A stretch of 12,463 bases of DNA from Coriobacteriia bacterium (GCA_030598125.1 JAUVQN010000017.1:1-12463), one strand, 5' to 3'. Numbered from the stretch's first letter, positions 1-7,496 are shown. Translations and numbers: made by a program. The notes: generated by a model not told the origin, from the sequence alone.

Positions 1-288
1 GGCGCGTCCGAGCCCTTCACCGTGGACAGAGGAGGAGACCACGAGGATGGGCGTGGGGTTGTACGCCATAATGAGCTCGGTCGCTCTGAGCCCGTCCATC
101 CGGGGCATGTGGATATCCATGGTGATGAGGTCGGGCTTCAGTCGCTTGGCGAGCTCGACGGCCTCTTCGCCATCCTTGGCGGTCCCGGCGACCTGGATAC
201 CGGGGTCAGATGAGAGGATCTGGCCGAGCATCTCCCGCGGCACGATCGAGTCGTCCACGATGAGCACCCTGATAGGCCCGTCGGTCAT
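1..288 (-). CDS. cheB: CheB methylesterase, N-terminal receiver part (3' end cut by window edge)
   Basis: Only the first 96 residues are visible; the frame is open to the window edge. They form a CheY-like receiver: acidic pair D11-D12, phospho-acceptor D58 in the context ITMDIHMPRMDG, and the strand ILVVSSS (81-87) in place of the usual Thr/Ser strand. A receiver with TMDI-MP-MDG followed by P-L/I-VSS is typical of CheB, where it gates a C-terminal methylesterase/deamidase acting on receptor glutamates. That catalytic domain would lie outside the window, so a different output domain is not excluded. The ATG at 288 is preceded by GGGAGGGACCG, a strong Shine-Dalgarno site. It is the last visible gene of the chemosensory operon, 39 bases after cheA, and is probably phosphorylated by that CheA to provide adaptation opposite CheR. 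Confidence 0.85.
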   Translation of the reverse strand, partial: MTDGPIRVLIVDDSIVPREMLGQILSSDPGIQVAGTAKDGEEAVELAKRLKPDLITMDIHMPRMDGLRATELIMAYNPTPILVVSSSVHGEGLGRA

Positions 289-327
289 CGGTCCCTCCCA
301 CCCTCCCCTCGTCTTCCGCGGCCCGGC

Positions 328-2775
328 CTATCGTATGAGGCGATCCACCGTGTCGAGCAACGTGTCTTGATTGAACACGGACGTGGTGATGTAGGCGTCG
401 GCACCCGCCTGGATGCCTTCGGCCTTCTCCTCCTCGCGCTCTAGCGACGTCACGATGATCACCGGCGTGCTCATCAGCTGATCCTCAGCCCGGATGGCCC
501 TGGTGAGCGCGAACCCGTCCAGGTTGGGCATCTGCACGTCGGTGACGACGGCGTCCACCTCGAGGCCCTCGCGCAGCCTTTCGAGGCCCTCCTGCCCGTC
601 GGTCGCCGCCTCGACGTCGTAGCCCGCGGCCTCGAAGATCGACCGCTCGAGCTCACGCGTCGTGAACGAGTCCTCGCAGATGAGTATGCGCTTGGGGCCC
701 TCGCGCACTTCCTCGGCGGTGCGTCCGACACCCAGACCCGAGAGCCTGCGAGCGCTCGAGACGAGATCCGGCACGTTCAGGATGACCACGACCTCGCCGG
801 CTCCGAGCACGGTCACACCGGCGACGTTGCGGACCTTGCGCAAGTGCGTCCCGAGCGTCTTGATGACGATCTGCTGCTCGCCGAGGAACTCGTCCGCGAC
901 GAAGCCGAGCCTCTGGCCGGAGAACCCCACGACGACGATGGGCAGCTTCTCGCCGAAGGCGCCCGTGTGCTCGATCTCGATCACGTCCCCCAGGCGCACG
1001 AGCGGGATGTTGCGCCGCTGGCGCCTGATCACTTGACGACCCTCCACCTTCACGATGCTGGAGGGCTCGATCCTCAACGTCTCCTCGATCGTCGCCGTCG
1101 GTATGGCGAAGATCTGGCCGCCCACCCGGAGGACGAGCGCCCGGATGATCGCCAGGGTGAGCGGTATCGTCAGCTGGAACTCGGCCCCCTTGCCGAGCTC
1201 CGACTCGACGTGGACGGAACCCTTGAGCTTCTCGACCACGAACTCGCGCACGACATCCATCCCCACGCCCCGTCCCGAGATCTCGGTGATGATCGGCGAG
1301 GTCGACAGGCCGGATTCGAAGATGAGGAACTGCGCCTCCCGGTCCGACATCGCGCGCGCCTCGGCCTCGGTGAGGAATCCCTTCTTGACCGCTGAGCCCC
1401 GGACCGCGTCGGGGTCGATGCCGGCCCCGTCGTCCGCTACGCGGATGATGATGTGGTCCCCCTCCTGCGTGGCGGTCATCCGGATGGTGCCCTTGCGCGG
1501 CTTGCCGGCCGCTTCGCGCACCTCGGGCGATTCGATGCCGTGGTCGATCGAGTTCCTGAGTATGTGGATGAGCGGGTCGTTGATCCCCTCCAGCACCTTC
1601 TTGTCGAGCTCGGTGTCGATGCCCTCCATCTCGAACTCGACGTCCTTGTTGAAGTCCCGGGCCAGATCGCGCACGGCCCTCGGGAAGGTCCGGAACACCG
1701 TACCGACGGGCAGCATGCGCAGGCGCATGCCGTCCTCCTGCAGGTCCGAGACGACCGTGGACGATCGTGCGGTGTCCTCCGCGTAGCCCTTCGCGAACCC
1801 GGTGGACTCCGTCCGCAGACGGTCGATCCGATCGTCCACGGCAGAGACCTCGTCGAGGAGCGCGCTGCGCCCCTCCTCGTCCTCGAGACCGAGGTTCACC
1901 AGTTTGGACTTCAGGCGCGTCCACATCTGCCTGAGCTCGATCGACTGCGCCTGGAGCACCCTCGCGTCGGTCACCCGACCGTCCATCTTGATCTGCGAGA
2001 TGACGACCTCGCTGATGAGGTTGAGCAGCGAATCGAGTTGGTCTGTCTTGATGCGGATCGTCGGCGCCGGTCCCGCTCCGGCTGGACGGCTCCCCGCCTT
2101 CGAACCGTCCTCATCCGTGCCCGCGGTGGTCTCCGGCTGTCCGCCGTCGTCTTCGAGCGGCTCCTCCGACTCCTCGACGGCGAGCTCGTTCCCCTCCGCC
2201 AGGGCGTCCTCGGGCTCCTCAGGCGCGCTCTCTTCCGGTATGCCGCTCTCGTCCGCGGCCGCCGTCTTCGCGGAAGAGGTCCGCTTCTTGGCCGGAGCGG
2301 CCTTCTTCTTCGCCGAAGCCGCTCGCTTGCCCTTGGGCGCGGGCTTCTCCTCGACGCCGATCGACGCGGCCGCCGAACCGTCGTCGGTCGCGTCGGCGAG
2401 CTTCGACAGCCGAGTGCAGAGACCCTCGATATCGGCGTCGGTCCCGGACTCGCTCTGCGCGTTGTCCGCCAGGTAGACGATCATGTCCAGCGCCTCGAAG
2501 AAAAGGTCCGACATGTCCGCCGTGTACGCGCAATCGCGGTCCCGGATCTTCACCATGACGTCTTCGAGCCGGTGAGCGACGTCGGAGATCTCCAAGAGAC
2601 CCACCATGCGCGAGCTGCCCTTGAGCGTATGGGCGTCGCGCAGCATCTGGTCGATGAGTTCCTCGTTCCCGGCATCGGCCTCGAGCATGATCACGCCCTC
2701 GTTCAGGCGCTGCAGGTACTCGGCGGCCTCGACTTGGAACTTGCCGATGAACGCGGACCTGTCGAACTCGACCAT
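328..2775 (-). CDS. cheA: Hybrid chemotaxis histidine kinase CheA with C-terminal receiver
   Basis: 815 residues. The HPt (P1) domain spans about 1-105, with phospho-acceptor H49 in AHTLKGSSRMVG. No P2 domain is recognisable; residues about 130-238 are a charged linker, Lys/Ala-rich at 144-174 (AKKKAAPAKK) and then Asp/Glu-rich. P3 dimerisation begins near 240 (IRIKTDQLDSLLNLISE). The GHKL ATPase domain spans about 350-535: N-box HILRNSIDHG (404-413), G1 DDGAGID (448-454) and G2 SGRGVGMD. A CheW-like P5 domain spans about 540-675. The receiver spans about 695-815, with E701/D702, phospho-acceptor D746 (VVTDVQMPNLDG) and T776. The usually invariant receiver lysine is replaced by threonine (T798, AYITTS). 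The kinase works at the cytoplasmic face with CheW and the receptor, phosphorylating H49 and then receivers. Start: ATG at 2775 has GGGGAGG at 7 bases; a GTG one codon upstream is less well placed. It lies 26 bases after the receptor gene. Confidence 0.97.
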   Translation of the reverse strand: MVEFDRSAFIGKFQVEAAEYLQRLNEGVIMLEADAGNEELIDQMLRDAHTLKGSSRMVGLLEISDVAHRLEDVMVKIRDRDCAYTADMSDLFFEALDMIVYLADNAQSESGTDADIEGLCTRLSKLADATDDGSAAASIGVEEKPAPKGKRAASAKKKAAPAKKRTSSAKTAAADESGIPEESAPEEPEDALAEGNELAVEESEEPLEDDGGQPETTAGTDEDGSKAGSRPAGAGPAPTIRIKTDQLDSLLNLISEVVISQIKMDGRVTDARVLQAQSIELRQMWTRLKSKLVNLGLEDEEGRSALLDEVSAVDDRIDRLRTESTGFAKGYAEDTARSSTVVSDLQEDGMRLRMLPVGTVFRTFPRAVRDLARDFNKDVEFEMEGIDTELDKKVLEGINDPLIHILRNSIDHGIESPEVREAAGKPRKGTIRMTATQEGDHIIIRVADDGAGIDPDAVRGSAVKKGFLTEAEARAMSDREAQFLIFESGLSTSPIITEISGRGVGMDVVREFVVEKLKGSVHVESELGKGAEFQLTIPLTLAIIRALVLRVGGQIFAIPTATIEETLRIEPSSIVKVEGRQVIRRQRRNIPLVRLGDVIEIEHTGAFGEKLPIVVVGFSGQRLGFVADEFLGEQQIVIKTLGTHLRKVRNVAGVTVLGAGEVVVILNVPDLVSSARRLSGLGVGRTAEEVREGPKRILICEDSFTTRELERSIFEAAGYDVEAATDGQEGLERLREGLEVDAVVTDVQMPNLDGFALTRAIRAEDQLMSTPVIIVTSLEREEEKAEGIQAGADAYITTSVFNQDTLLDTVDRLIR

Positions 2776-2782
2776 CACCCTG

Positions 2783-2789
2783 CCTCCCC
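2783..2789 (-). promoter_or_regulatory. Ribosome binding site of cheA
   Basis: On the minus strand this reads GGGGAGG and lies 7 bases before ATG 2775. It favours that ATG over the adjacent in-frame GTG at 2778, which would leave only 4 bases. Confidence 0.7.
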
Positions 2790-2801
2790 GGCGACGATCG
2801 T

Positions 2802-4031
2802 CTACTCGACGATCTTGAACGCGGCGCCGACCTGGCTCGAGTCCTTGGAGATCTTCGAGAGCGACTCGGCGGCGCCGGCCACCTGCTTGCTGCTCGTCGC
2901 CGCCTGCTGGGAGACGGAAGCGACCTCCTTCATGGCCTTGACCACCTGGTCCGTGGCTGACTTCTGCTGCTGCGTCGCGGCGCTGATCTCCTTCGCCGCG
3001 ACGGTCGTCTGCTCGACCATCTCGAGGATCTTCTCGAGGCTTCCCCCGGTGACCTCGGCGAGATCCACGCCCTCCTGCACCTGCTTGAGCTCCTGCTCGG
3101 TCGCGATGACGAGGTCGTTCGCGGACGTCTGGATCTCGGTCATGATCGTCGATATCTCACCGGTCGAGTCGACGACCGACTCGGCGAGCTTGCGGATCTC
3201 CGTGGCGACGACGGAGAAGCCCTTGCCCGCCTCCCCGGCGCGCGCTGCCTCGATGGCCGCGTTCAAGGCGAGGATCTTCGTCTGATCCGCGATGCCGTTG
3301 ATGATCGCGAGCACGTTCCCGATCTGCTGGCTCTGCTCGCCGAGCGCCAGGATCTTGGCCGCGGACGCCTGCGCGCGTTCCCTGATGTCCTCCATCGAGT
3401 GGAGCTGGTTGCTGACCGACTGCTGTCCTGACTCGGCCGAGCCGAGCGACGCCTCCGCCATCTGCACGACGTGATCCGCGTTGTCGGCGATCTGCCGGTA
3501 CGTGGAAGCGAGCTCCTCCATCGTCGCTGTCGTCTCGCTGATCGAAGCGGCCTGCTGCGCGGCACCGCTGGCCTGCTGCTCCGTCGCCGCGAGGATCTCC
3601 GACGCCGAGCCGTCGAGCCTGCTCGAGGACTCGTGGGTCTGCTTGATGAGGTAGATGATGAGATCGACCATCTGGTTGTACGAACGACCGAGCCTGCCGA
3701 ACTCGTCCTTCCCCTCCACGTCCACCTTGCGCCCGATCTCGCCTTGGCACGCGGCCTCGATGCTGTCGACGACCTCGTCGAGCGGCTCCATGAGACGGCG
3801 TCCGATCGCGAACATGAGGATGAACACGATGACCAGGATGCCGATACCGGCCATGACAGCGACCAGGGTCGACGTCTCCCATCCCTCGCCGTAGTCGAAA
3901 TACTGTCCGAGCGTCGCGTACCAGACGACGACGAGCGCCAGACCCGCCGCTACGAACAGGCCGCCCGTGCTCAACAGGAGCTTGTTGAGGACGCTCGACC
4001 TCACCACCGCCATGGGATTGAAACGCGCCAT
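2802..4031 (-). CDS. Methyl-accepting chemotaxis protein with minimal extracytoplasmic loop
   Basis: 409 residues. Membrane segment 1 spans about 18-40 and segment 2 about 55-77, separated by only about 14 residues (GQYFDYGEGWETST). No Cache, 4HB or other ligand-binding domain therefore fits. A HAMP linker follows (about 77-130, with MEPLDEVVDSIE and the DEFGRLGRSYNQM segment). The rest is a long Ala/Gln/Glu-rich coiled coil with the conserved signalling tip at about 247-284 (IADQTKILALNAAIEAARAG, then GKGFSVVATEIRKLAE). Gln/Glu pairs such as EQQAS in the arms are candidate methylation/deamidation sites for CheR and CheB. There is no CheR-tethering pentapeptide; the protein ends AFKIVE. Start: ATG 4031 is preceded by GAGGGATCGGG; the frame is open further upstream but there overlaps the cheW gene with non-protein-like sequence. 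It probably forms the array with the two CheW proteins and CheA. It must sense through the membrane, HAMP or partners. Confidence 0.95.
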   Translation of the reverse strand: MARFNPMAVVRSSVLNKLLLSTGGLFVAAGLALVVVWYATLGQYFDYGEGWETSTLVAVMAGIGILVIVFILMFAIGRRLMEPLDEVVDSIEAACQGEIGRKVDVEGKDEFGRLGRSYNQMVDLIIYLIKQTHESSSRLDGSASEILAATEQQASGAAQQAASISETTATMEELASTYRQIADNADHVVQMAEASLGSAESGQQSVSNQLHSMEDIRERAQASAAKILALGEQSQQIGNVLAIINGIADQTKILALNAAIEAARAGEAGKGFSVVATEIRKLAESVVDSTGEISTIMTEIQTSANDLVIATEQELKQVQEGVDLAEVTGGSLEKILEMVEQTTVAAKEISAATQQQKSATDQVVKAMKEVASVSQQAATSSKQVAGAAESLSKISKDSSQVGAAFKIVE

Positions 4032-4054
4032 CCCGATCCCTCTCTCTCGACTGC

Positions 4055-4603
4055 TCAGTCGGCCAGCCCTATCGGCTCCAGGACGGTGTCGAGATTGACG
4101 AGCGCCACCAGACGCTCGCCGATCGACACGGACCCTTCGATGTACTCCACCTGCGTCTTCCCTATCCCGGACAAGGGCGGCTCGATGCTCTCGGCCGCCA
4201 CTTCCACGATGTCGCCGATCGAGTCGACCAGGAGCGCGGTGACGCTGTCCTCGCCGCCGACCACGATGGCCGGCGAGTCGGACTCCTCGTCTCGCGAGAG
4301 CTGCAGGAGGGCCGCCAGGTCCGTCACGGAGACGATCTCCCCGCGGATGTTGATCACTCCGAGGATGTGGGGCGGGACCGTCGGGAGCGGCGTCACCTCG
4401 TACTCGTTGTAGATCTCGAGCACGCGGTCTATGCGCACGGCGTACCACTCGTCATGCACGGCGAACGTGAGGATCCCCACGAGCTGCTCGACAGTCTCCT
4501 CGTCCAGCTGCTGGGAGAGAGCCTCGGCACGCCGGTGCAGGACGTCCCGCACGAGCTCACCGAGATCGTTGAGATCCACCGAGCTGTCGAGCGGCATCTC
4601 CAT
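4055..4603 (-). CDS. cheW: CheW-family adaptor, second copy, with N-terminal extension
   Basis: 182 residues. A CheW domain occupies about 44-180: ILTFAVHDEWYAVRIDRVLEI, the conserved HILGVINIRGEIVSVTDLAALL block, DSIGDIVEV and VALVNLDTVLE. It is preceded by about 40 mostly helical residues (LNDLGELVRDVLHRRAEAL), absent from the neighbouring copy. CheW couples the receptor tip to the P5 domain of CheA in the cytoplasmic array. The ATG at 4603 shares one base with the TGA of the upstream cheW and has GGGGGTGA 7 bases before it, so translational coupling is likely; a GTG one codon earlier (4606) is the alternative. It is only distantly similar to the other CheW, so this is not a recent tandem duplication. 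The extension may give it a different partner; that is inference. Confidence 0.93.
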   Translation of the reverse strand: MEMPLDSSVDLNDLGELVRDVLHRRAEALSQQLDEETVEQLVGILTFAVHDEWYAVRIDRVLEIYNEYEVTPLPTVPPHILGVINIRGEIVSVTDLAALLQLSRDEESDSPAIVVGGEDSVTALLVDSIGDIVEVAAESIEPPLSGIGKTQVEYIEGSVSIGERLVALVNLDTVLEPIGLAD

Positions 4604-5106
4604 CACTCGGTCACCCCCAAGAGTCCCTCGACTTCCTCGAGCTCCGACTCGGGCAGCAGCCTCTCGACGTCGAGGACGAAGATGAGTCCCGAATCGAGTC
4701 TGCAGACGCCGACCATCTTGTCGGCGAGATCGTAGATCTTCGACGGCGTCTGCATGCAGTCGACGGGCACGTCGATGACGTCCTCGACCTCGTCGACCAC
4801 TATCGCCGCAAGTCGTTCTCCGACGCGGCAGATGACCATGGGCGTCTGCAGGTCGTACTCGCGCGGCTCGAGACCGAGCAGTCCCCTGAGGTCGAGCGCG
4901 GGCACGACGGTCCCTCTGAGGTTGACCATCCCGAGAAGCGCCGAGCGTGTGTCTGGGACACTCGTGGGCTCGACGAGCTGCTGGATCTCCTGGACCTGCC
5001 CTATGGGAAGCGCGTATCGCTGCTGCCCGAGGTCGAACACCACGATCTGCTCGAAGACAGCGGAGCCTTCCGGCTCAGCAGCGACCTGTGCGTCCTCTGC
5101 AGGCAC
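4603..5106 (-). CDS. cheW: CheW-family adaptor, first copy
   Basis: 167 residues with a GTG start at 5106, preceded by GAGGTGG at 6 bases. The CheW fold spans about 18-155: QIVVFDLGQQRYALPIGQVQEI, then SALLGMVNLRGTVVPALDLRGL, VVDEVEDVIDVPV and LIFVLDVERLL. The N-terminal 17 residues and the C-terminal tail (ESELEEVEGLL) are acidic. The family bridges chemoreceptors to CheA. It lies 30 bases after the PilB/GspE-like gene and overlaps the second cheW by 1 base at the TGA/ATG junction. Two divergent CheW copies in one operon often mean one pairs with the local receptor and the other with a second input, but which is which cannot be read from the sequence. Confidence 0.95.
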   Translation of the reverse strand: MPAEDAQVAAEPEGSAVFEQIVVFDLGQQRYALPIGQVQEIQQLVEPTSVPDTRSALLGMVNLRGTVVPALDLRGLLGLEPREYDLQTPMVICRVGERLAAIVVDEVEDVIDVPVDCMQTPSKIYDLADKMVGVCRLDSGLIFVLDVERLLPESELEEVEGLLGVTE

Positions 5107-5136
5107 GTCCGTCCACCTCTCCAGCCGACCCGGTCC

Positions 5137-7098
5137 CTAGCCCGAGAACCGAAGCACCCTGTCCAGTTCTTCCACGCTGACCAGGCCTTCCTTGACCTTG
5201 CTGAGGCCCGAACGGACCAACGGTCGCATACCGGCGCCGAGCGCGGCCTCTTCGATGGCGTCCCGCGTCCCGCCACGCGCTATCGCGCTGCGGATGACTT
5301 CCGTGAAGGGCAGCACCTCGAAGACACCGGTCACGCCCGCGTAGCCGGTGTCCCGGCAATCGGAACACCCGGCACCCTGCTGGCTCACCATGTCCTTCTT
5401 CGCACCGGGGATCAGTCTGTTCAGTTCGCTCTTGACGTCCGTCGAGCAGCTCGGGCAGTTGGTGCGGACGAGCCGCTGGCCGACGGACATGGTCAGGGCG
5501 GCGGCGAGACTGTTGGGCTCGACGCCGAGCGAGAGCAGTCTCGCGACCCCGTCGATGACGCTGCCCGCCGTGTACGTGACGACGACGAGCTTGCCCCGAC
5601 CGGCCGCCTCGACCGCGAGATGGACGTCTTCCACGGACTGGACGCTGTCCACCGCGATGATGTCCGTGTCCTGCCTGAGACCCGCCGCGATGTACGAAGC
5701 CGGACCCACGGGGGAGCCGGGATTCACCATCACCTGAGCGACCGCCGGCAGCTCGTACTGGACCGCGCGCTCCACCGAGTACACGGTCTTCCCGACGGTG
5801 GCGGCGTGCGCGAGCAGAGCGTAGTACGTGGCGCTGCGGCCACTCGCCACCGGACCGCAGAGCAGAAGGAGCCCGCGGCCCCGCTCCACCATGGCCTGCA
5901 GGGCGACGTGCTCGGCCTCGCCCATCCCGAGCGACTCGAGGCTCGGCGGTTCAGGCTTGTGCGGCGACAGTGTGATGACGACGCGCTGTCCTGAGATCGT
6001 GGGGACCGCAGACACGGTCAGCACGAGGTCTCTTCCCCCGTACTCGGCGCGGACGCGCCCGAGCGCGGGTAGCGACGACGGGACCGCCGTGAGGTGTGCG
6101 TAGTTCTTGAACCCCTCGACGAGGGCCCCCTGCAACGACAGAGGGGCGCTCGCGACCTTCTCCAACCGTCCCTTCACCCGGTAGACGAGGAAGAAGTCGT
6201 TCTTGTACGGCAGCAGATGGATGCGGGTCGCACCGCGCCGTCCGGCATCCTCGAGGATGTCGGCCACGAGCACGGCGACCTTGCCCGCGTCGGCGACCGC
6301 GAGCACGTCGAGGTCTATCTGGGACGCGACGTCCTCCAGCTCGACCTCGGCCATGGCCTCGACCGTATCGGCCGAGACTGCTTCTGCAGAGGACTCCGGC
6401 TCGGTCTCCGGCGGCACGGCCTCGACGACCACGAGCCCCTCATCCTCGTCGCCCACCGTCTCGAAATCGGCGACCGGAGGCGCGGGGGTCTCGATCAAGG
6501 GGACGTCTTCCGCGGACTCTTCGAGCTCGTCGAGCTCTTCGAGTTCCTCCGCGTGCTCGAGGAGCGCGTCCTCCGACGACTCCTCGGCGTCTTCGGCCTC
6601 TTCGGCCTCCTCTGTCGCGGACTCGTCCTCTGTCGCGGCCGCCGCAGCCTCGGGGATCTCCCCGTAGTACTGCACGATCGCCTCCACGAGCGATCCAGAG
6701 TCGGCGAGTACCGGCTCCAGCTCGACGCCCGTCTGCTCGACGAGTTCGTCGAGCAGGAACACGTCGCTGGCCTCACCGATGACGACGGTCACCACGTTCT
6801 CGATCTCGAACAGCGGCAACATGCGGCGGTCGTGTGCCACATCGGCGGGGATGACGGCGAGCGCGTCGTCCTCGGGCGCATAGCTCGTGAGCTCGACGCG
6901 CGGTACGCCGAGCTCCTCCTCGAGCACCACGCCGACGTCCTCGGCGGTCACGAAGCCACGGTCCAGGAGGACCGATCCGATCGGTGTGCCGTCCTCGACG
7001 GCCACTTCTTCTGCGTTCGCCCGCTGCTCGGCGGTGATCACGCCGGTCGAGACCAACGCGTCCAACACCCTGGCGGACATGGATTCGGAGCTGCTCAT
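5137..7098 (-). CDS. PilB/GspE-family protein with degenerate ATPase motifs (probable pseudo-ATPase)
   Basis: 653 residues. Residues 10-62 have the tandem MshEN/T2SSE_N layout: two 24-residue units with the typical 5-residue spacer (34-38), but several ligand positions are lost. A Glu/Ala-rich linker (about 150-260) follows, then a secretion-ATPase core (about 262-653). The core is recognised by IHLLPYKNDFFLVYRVKGRL, LRQDTDIIAVDS, RLLSLGVEPNSLAAAL, QRLVRTNCPSC, a tetracysteine zinc site (C548, C551, C578, C581) and TGYAGVTGVFEVLPF. The catalytic motifs are broken. Walker A is GPVASGRSA (415-423) with Arg421 where Lys is required. The Walker B 'GEIRD' is DSVQS (484-488), so the catalytic Glu is lost. 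Asp-box acids are R292 and L296. The His-box histidine is T510. True PilB/GspE hexamers power pilus or pseudopilus assembly; this one is unlikely to hydrolyse ATP and is more plausibly a regulator or scaffold. No frameshift is seen. ATG 7098 has AGGGG 6 bases upstream, overlapping the stop of the response regulator gene 9 bases before. Confidence 0.88.
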   Translation of the reverse strand: MSSSESMSARVLDALVSTGVITAEQRANAEEVAVEDGTPIGSVLLDRGFVTAEDVGVVLEEELGVPRVELTSYAPEDDALAVIPADVAHDRRMLPLFEIENVVTVVIGEASDVFLLDELVEQTGVELEPVLADSGSLVEAIVQYYGEIPEAAAAATEDESATEEAEEAEDAEESSEDALLEHAEELEELDELEESAEDVPLIETPAPPVADFETVGDEDEGLVVVEAVPPETEPESSAEAVSADTVEAMAEVELEDVASQIDLDVLAVADAGKVAVLVADILEDAGRRGATRIHLLPYKNDFFLVYRVKGRLEKVASAPLSLQGALVEGFKNYAHLTAVPSSLPALGRVRAEYGGRDLVLTVSAVPTISGQRVVITLSPHKPEPPSLESLGMGEAEHVALQAMVERGRGLLLLCGPVASGRSATYYALLAHAATVGKTVYSVERAVQYELPAVAQVMVNPGSPVGPASYIAAGLRQDTDIIAVDSVQSVEDVHLAVEAAGRGKLVVVTYTAGSVIDGVARLLSLGVEPNSLAAALTMSVGQRLVRTNCPSCSTDVKSELNRLIPGAKKDMVSQQGAGCSDCRDTGYAGVTGVFEVLPFTEVIRSAIARGGTRDAIEEAALGAGMRPLVRSGLSKVKEGLVSVEELDRVLRFSG

Positions 7099-7107
7099 GG
7101 CAGGCCC

Positions 7108-7488
7108 CTACCCGGGAGTCTGGCCGAGCTCCTCGGCGACCGCGGTGAGGAGCGTATCCGGCTCGACTGGCTTGGTCAGGTACTGGTTGGCGCCTGTGCG
7201 GATCCCCGTGGCCATGGCCTGCTCCTCAGTCTTGGCCGTGAGCATGATGATCGGGATGTCCTTGTAGTTCTGGTCGAACTTCAGCAGGCGGCATACGCGA
7301 TAGCCGTCGAGCTTGGGGAGCATGACGTCGAGGAGGATGAGGTCGGGCTTCTCGGCGCGCGCGGTCTCGAGCGCCTCCGCCCCGTCTGCCGCGGTGATGA
7401 CTTCGTAGTCCGCAGCCTCGAGGATCGTCTTGATCATCTCGAGGATCGTGGGACTGTCGTCTACCGCGAGTATTCGCGCGCTGGCCAT
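7108..7488 (-). CDS. Single-domain response regulator (CheY/PilH-like receiver)
   Basis: 126 residues, a complete receiver and nothing else. The acidic pair is D10-D11 (AVDDSPTIL). The phospho-acceptor is D54 (LILLDVMLPKLDGY), the switch threonine is T84 (IIMLTAK) and the conserved lysine is K106 (YLTKPV). All catalytic positions are intact, in contrast to the receiver fused to CheA. The LDVMLP-DGY-VCRLLK pattern resembles PilG/PilH- and FrzZ-type receivers as much as flagellar CheY, so no gene symbol is given. It is the only stand-alone phospho-output visible and would act by protein contact, since it has no DNA-binding or enzymatic domain. Start: ATG 7488 has GGAGG at 8 bases; a start five codons upstream lacks such a site. 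It lies 27 bases after cheR and 9 bases before the PilB/GspE-like gene, the tightest non-overlapping junction in the operon. Confidence 0.96.
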   Translation of the reverse strand: MASARILAVDDSPTILEMIKTILEAADYEVITAADGAEALETARAEKPDLILLDVMLPKLDGYRVCRLLKFDQNYKDIPIIMLTAKTEEQAMATGIRTGANQYLTKPVEPDTLLTAVAEELGQTPG

Positions 7489-7496
7489 AGGATCTC

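Noticed and set aside
1453..3285. Long plus-strand open frame of 610 codons opposite cheA and the receptor gene
   Set aside because: It is antisense to two clearly recognisable genes, is dominated by Arg, Leu and Ser, and shows no domain. Long antisense frames are expected opposite GC-rich coding sequence.
4032..4448. Upstream extension of the receptor gene to 4448
   Set aside because: It overlaps the CheW domain of the previous gene in another frame and would put about 139 Arg-rich residues before the first membrane helix.
6480..6660. Repetitive GAG/GAC-rich stretch as a DNA repeat or recombination site
   Set aside because: It is the codon pattern of the Glu/Ala/Ser-rich linker of the PilB-like protein; units are irregular and remain in frame.
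5137..7098. Call as a working type IV pilus assembly ATPase (pilB)
   Set aside because: The residues needed for ATP binding and hydrolysis are replaced in four separate motifs, and no pilC, pilT or pilin gene is nearby.
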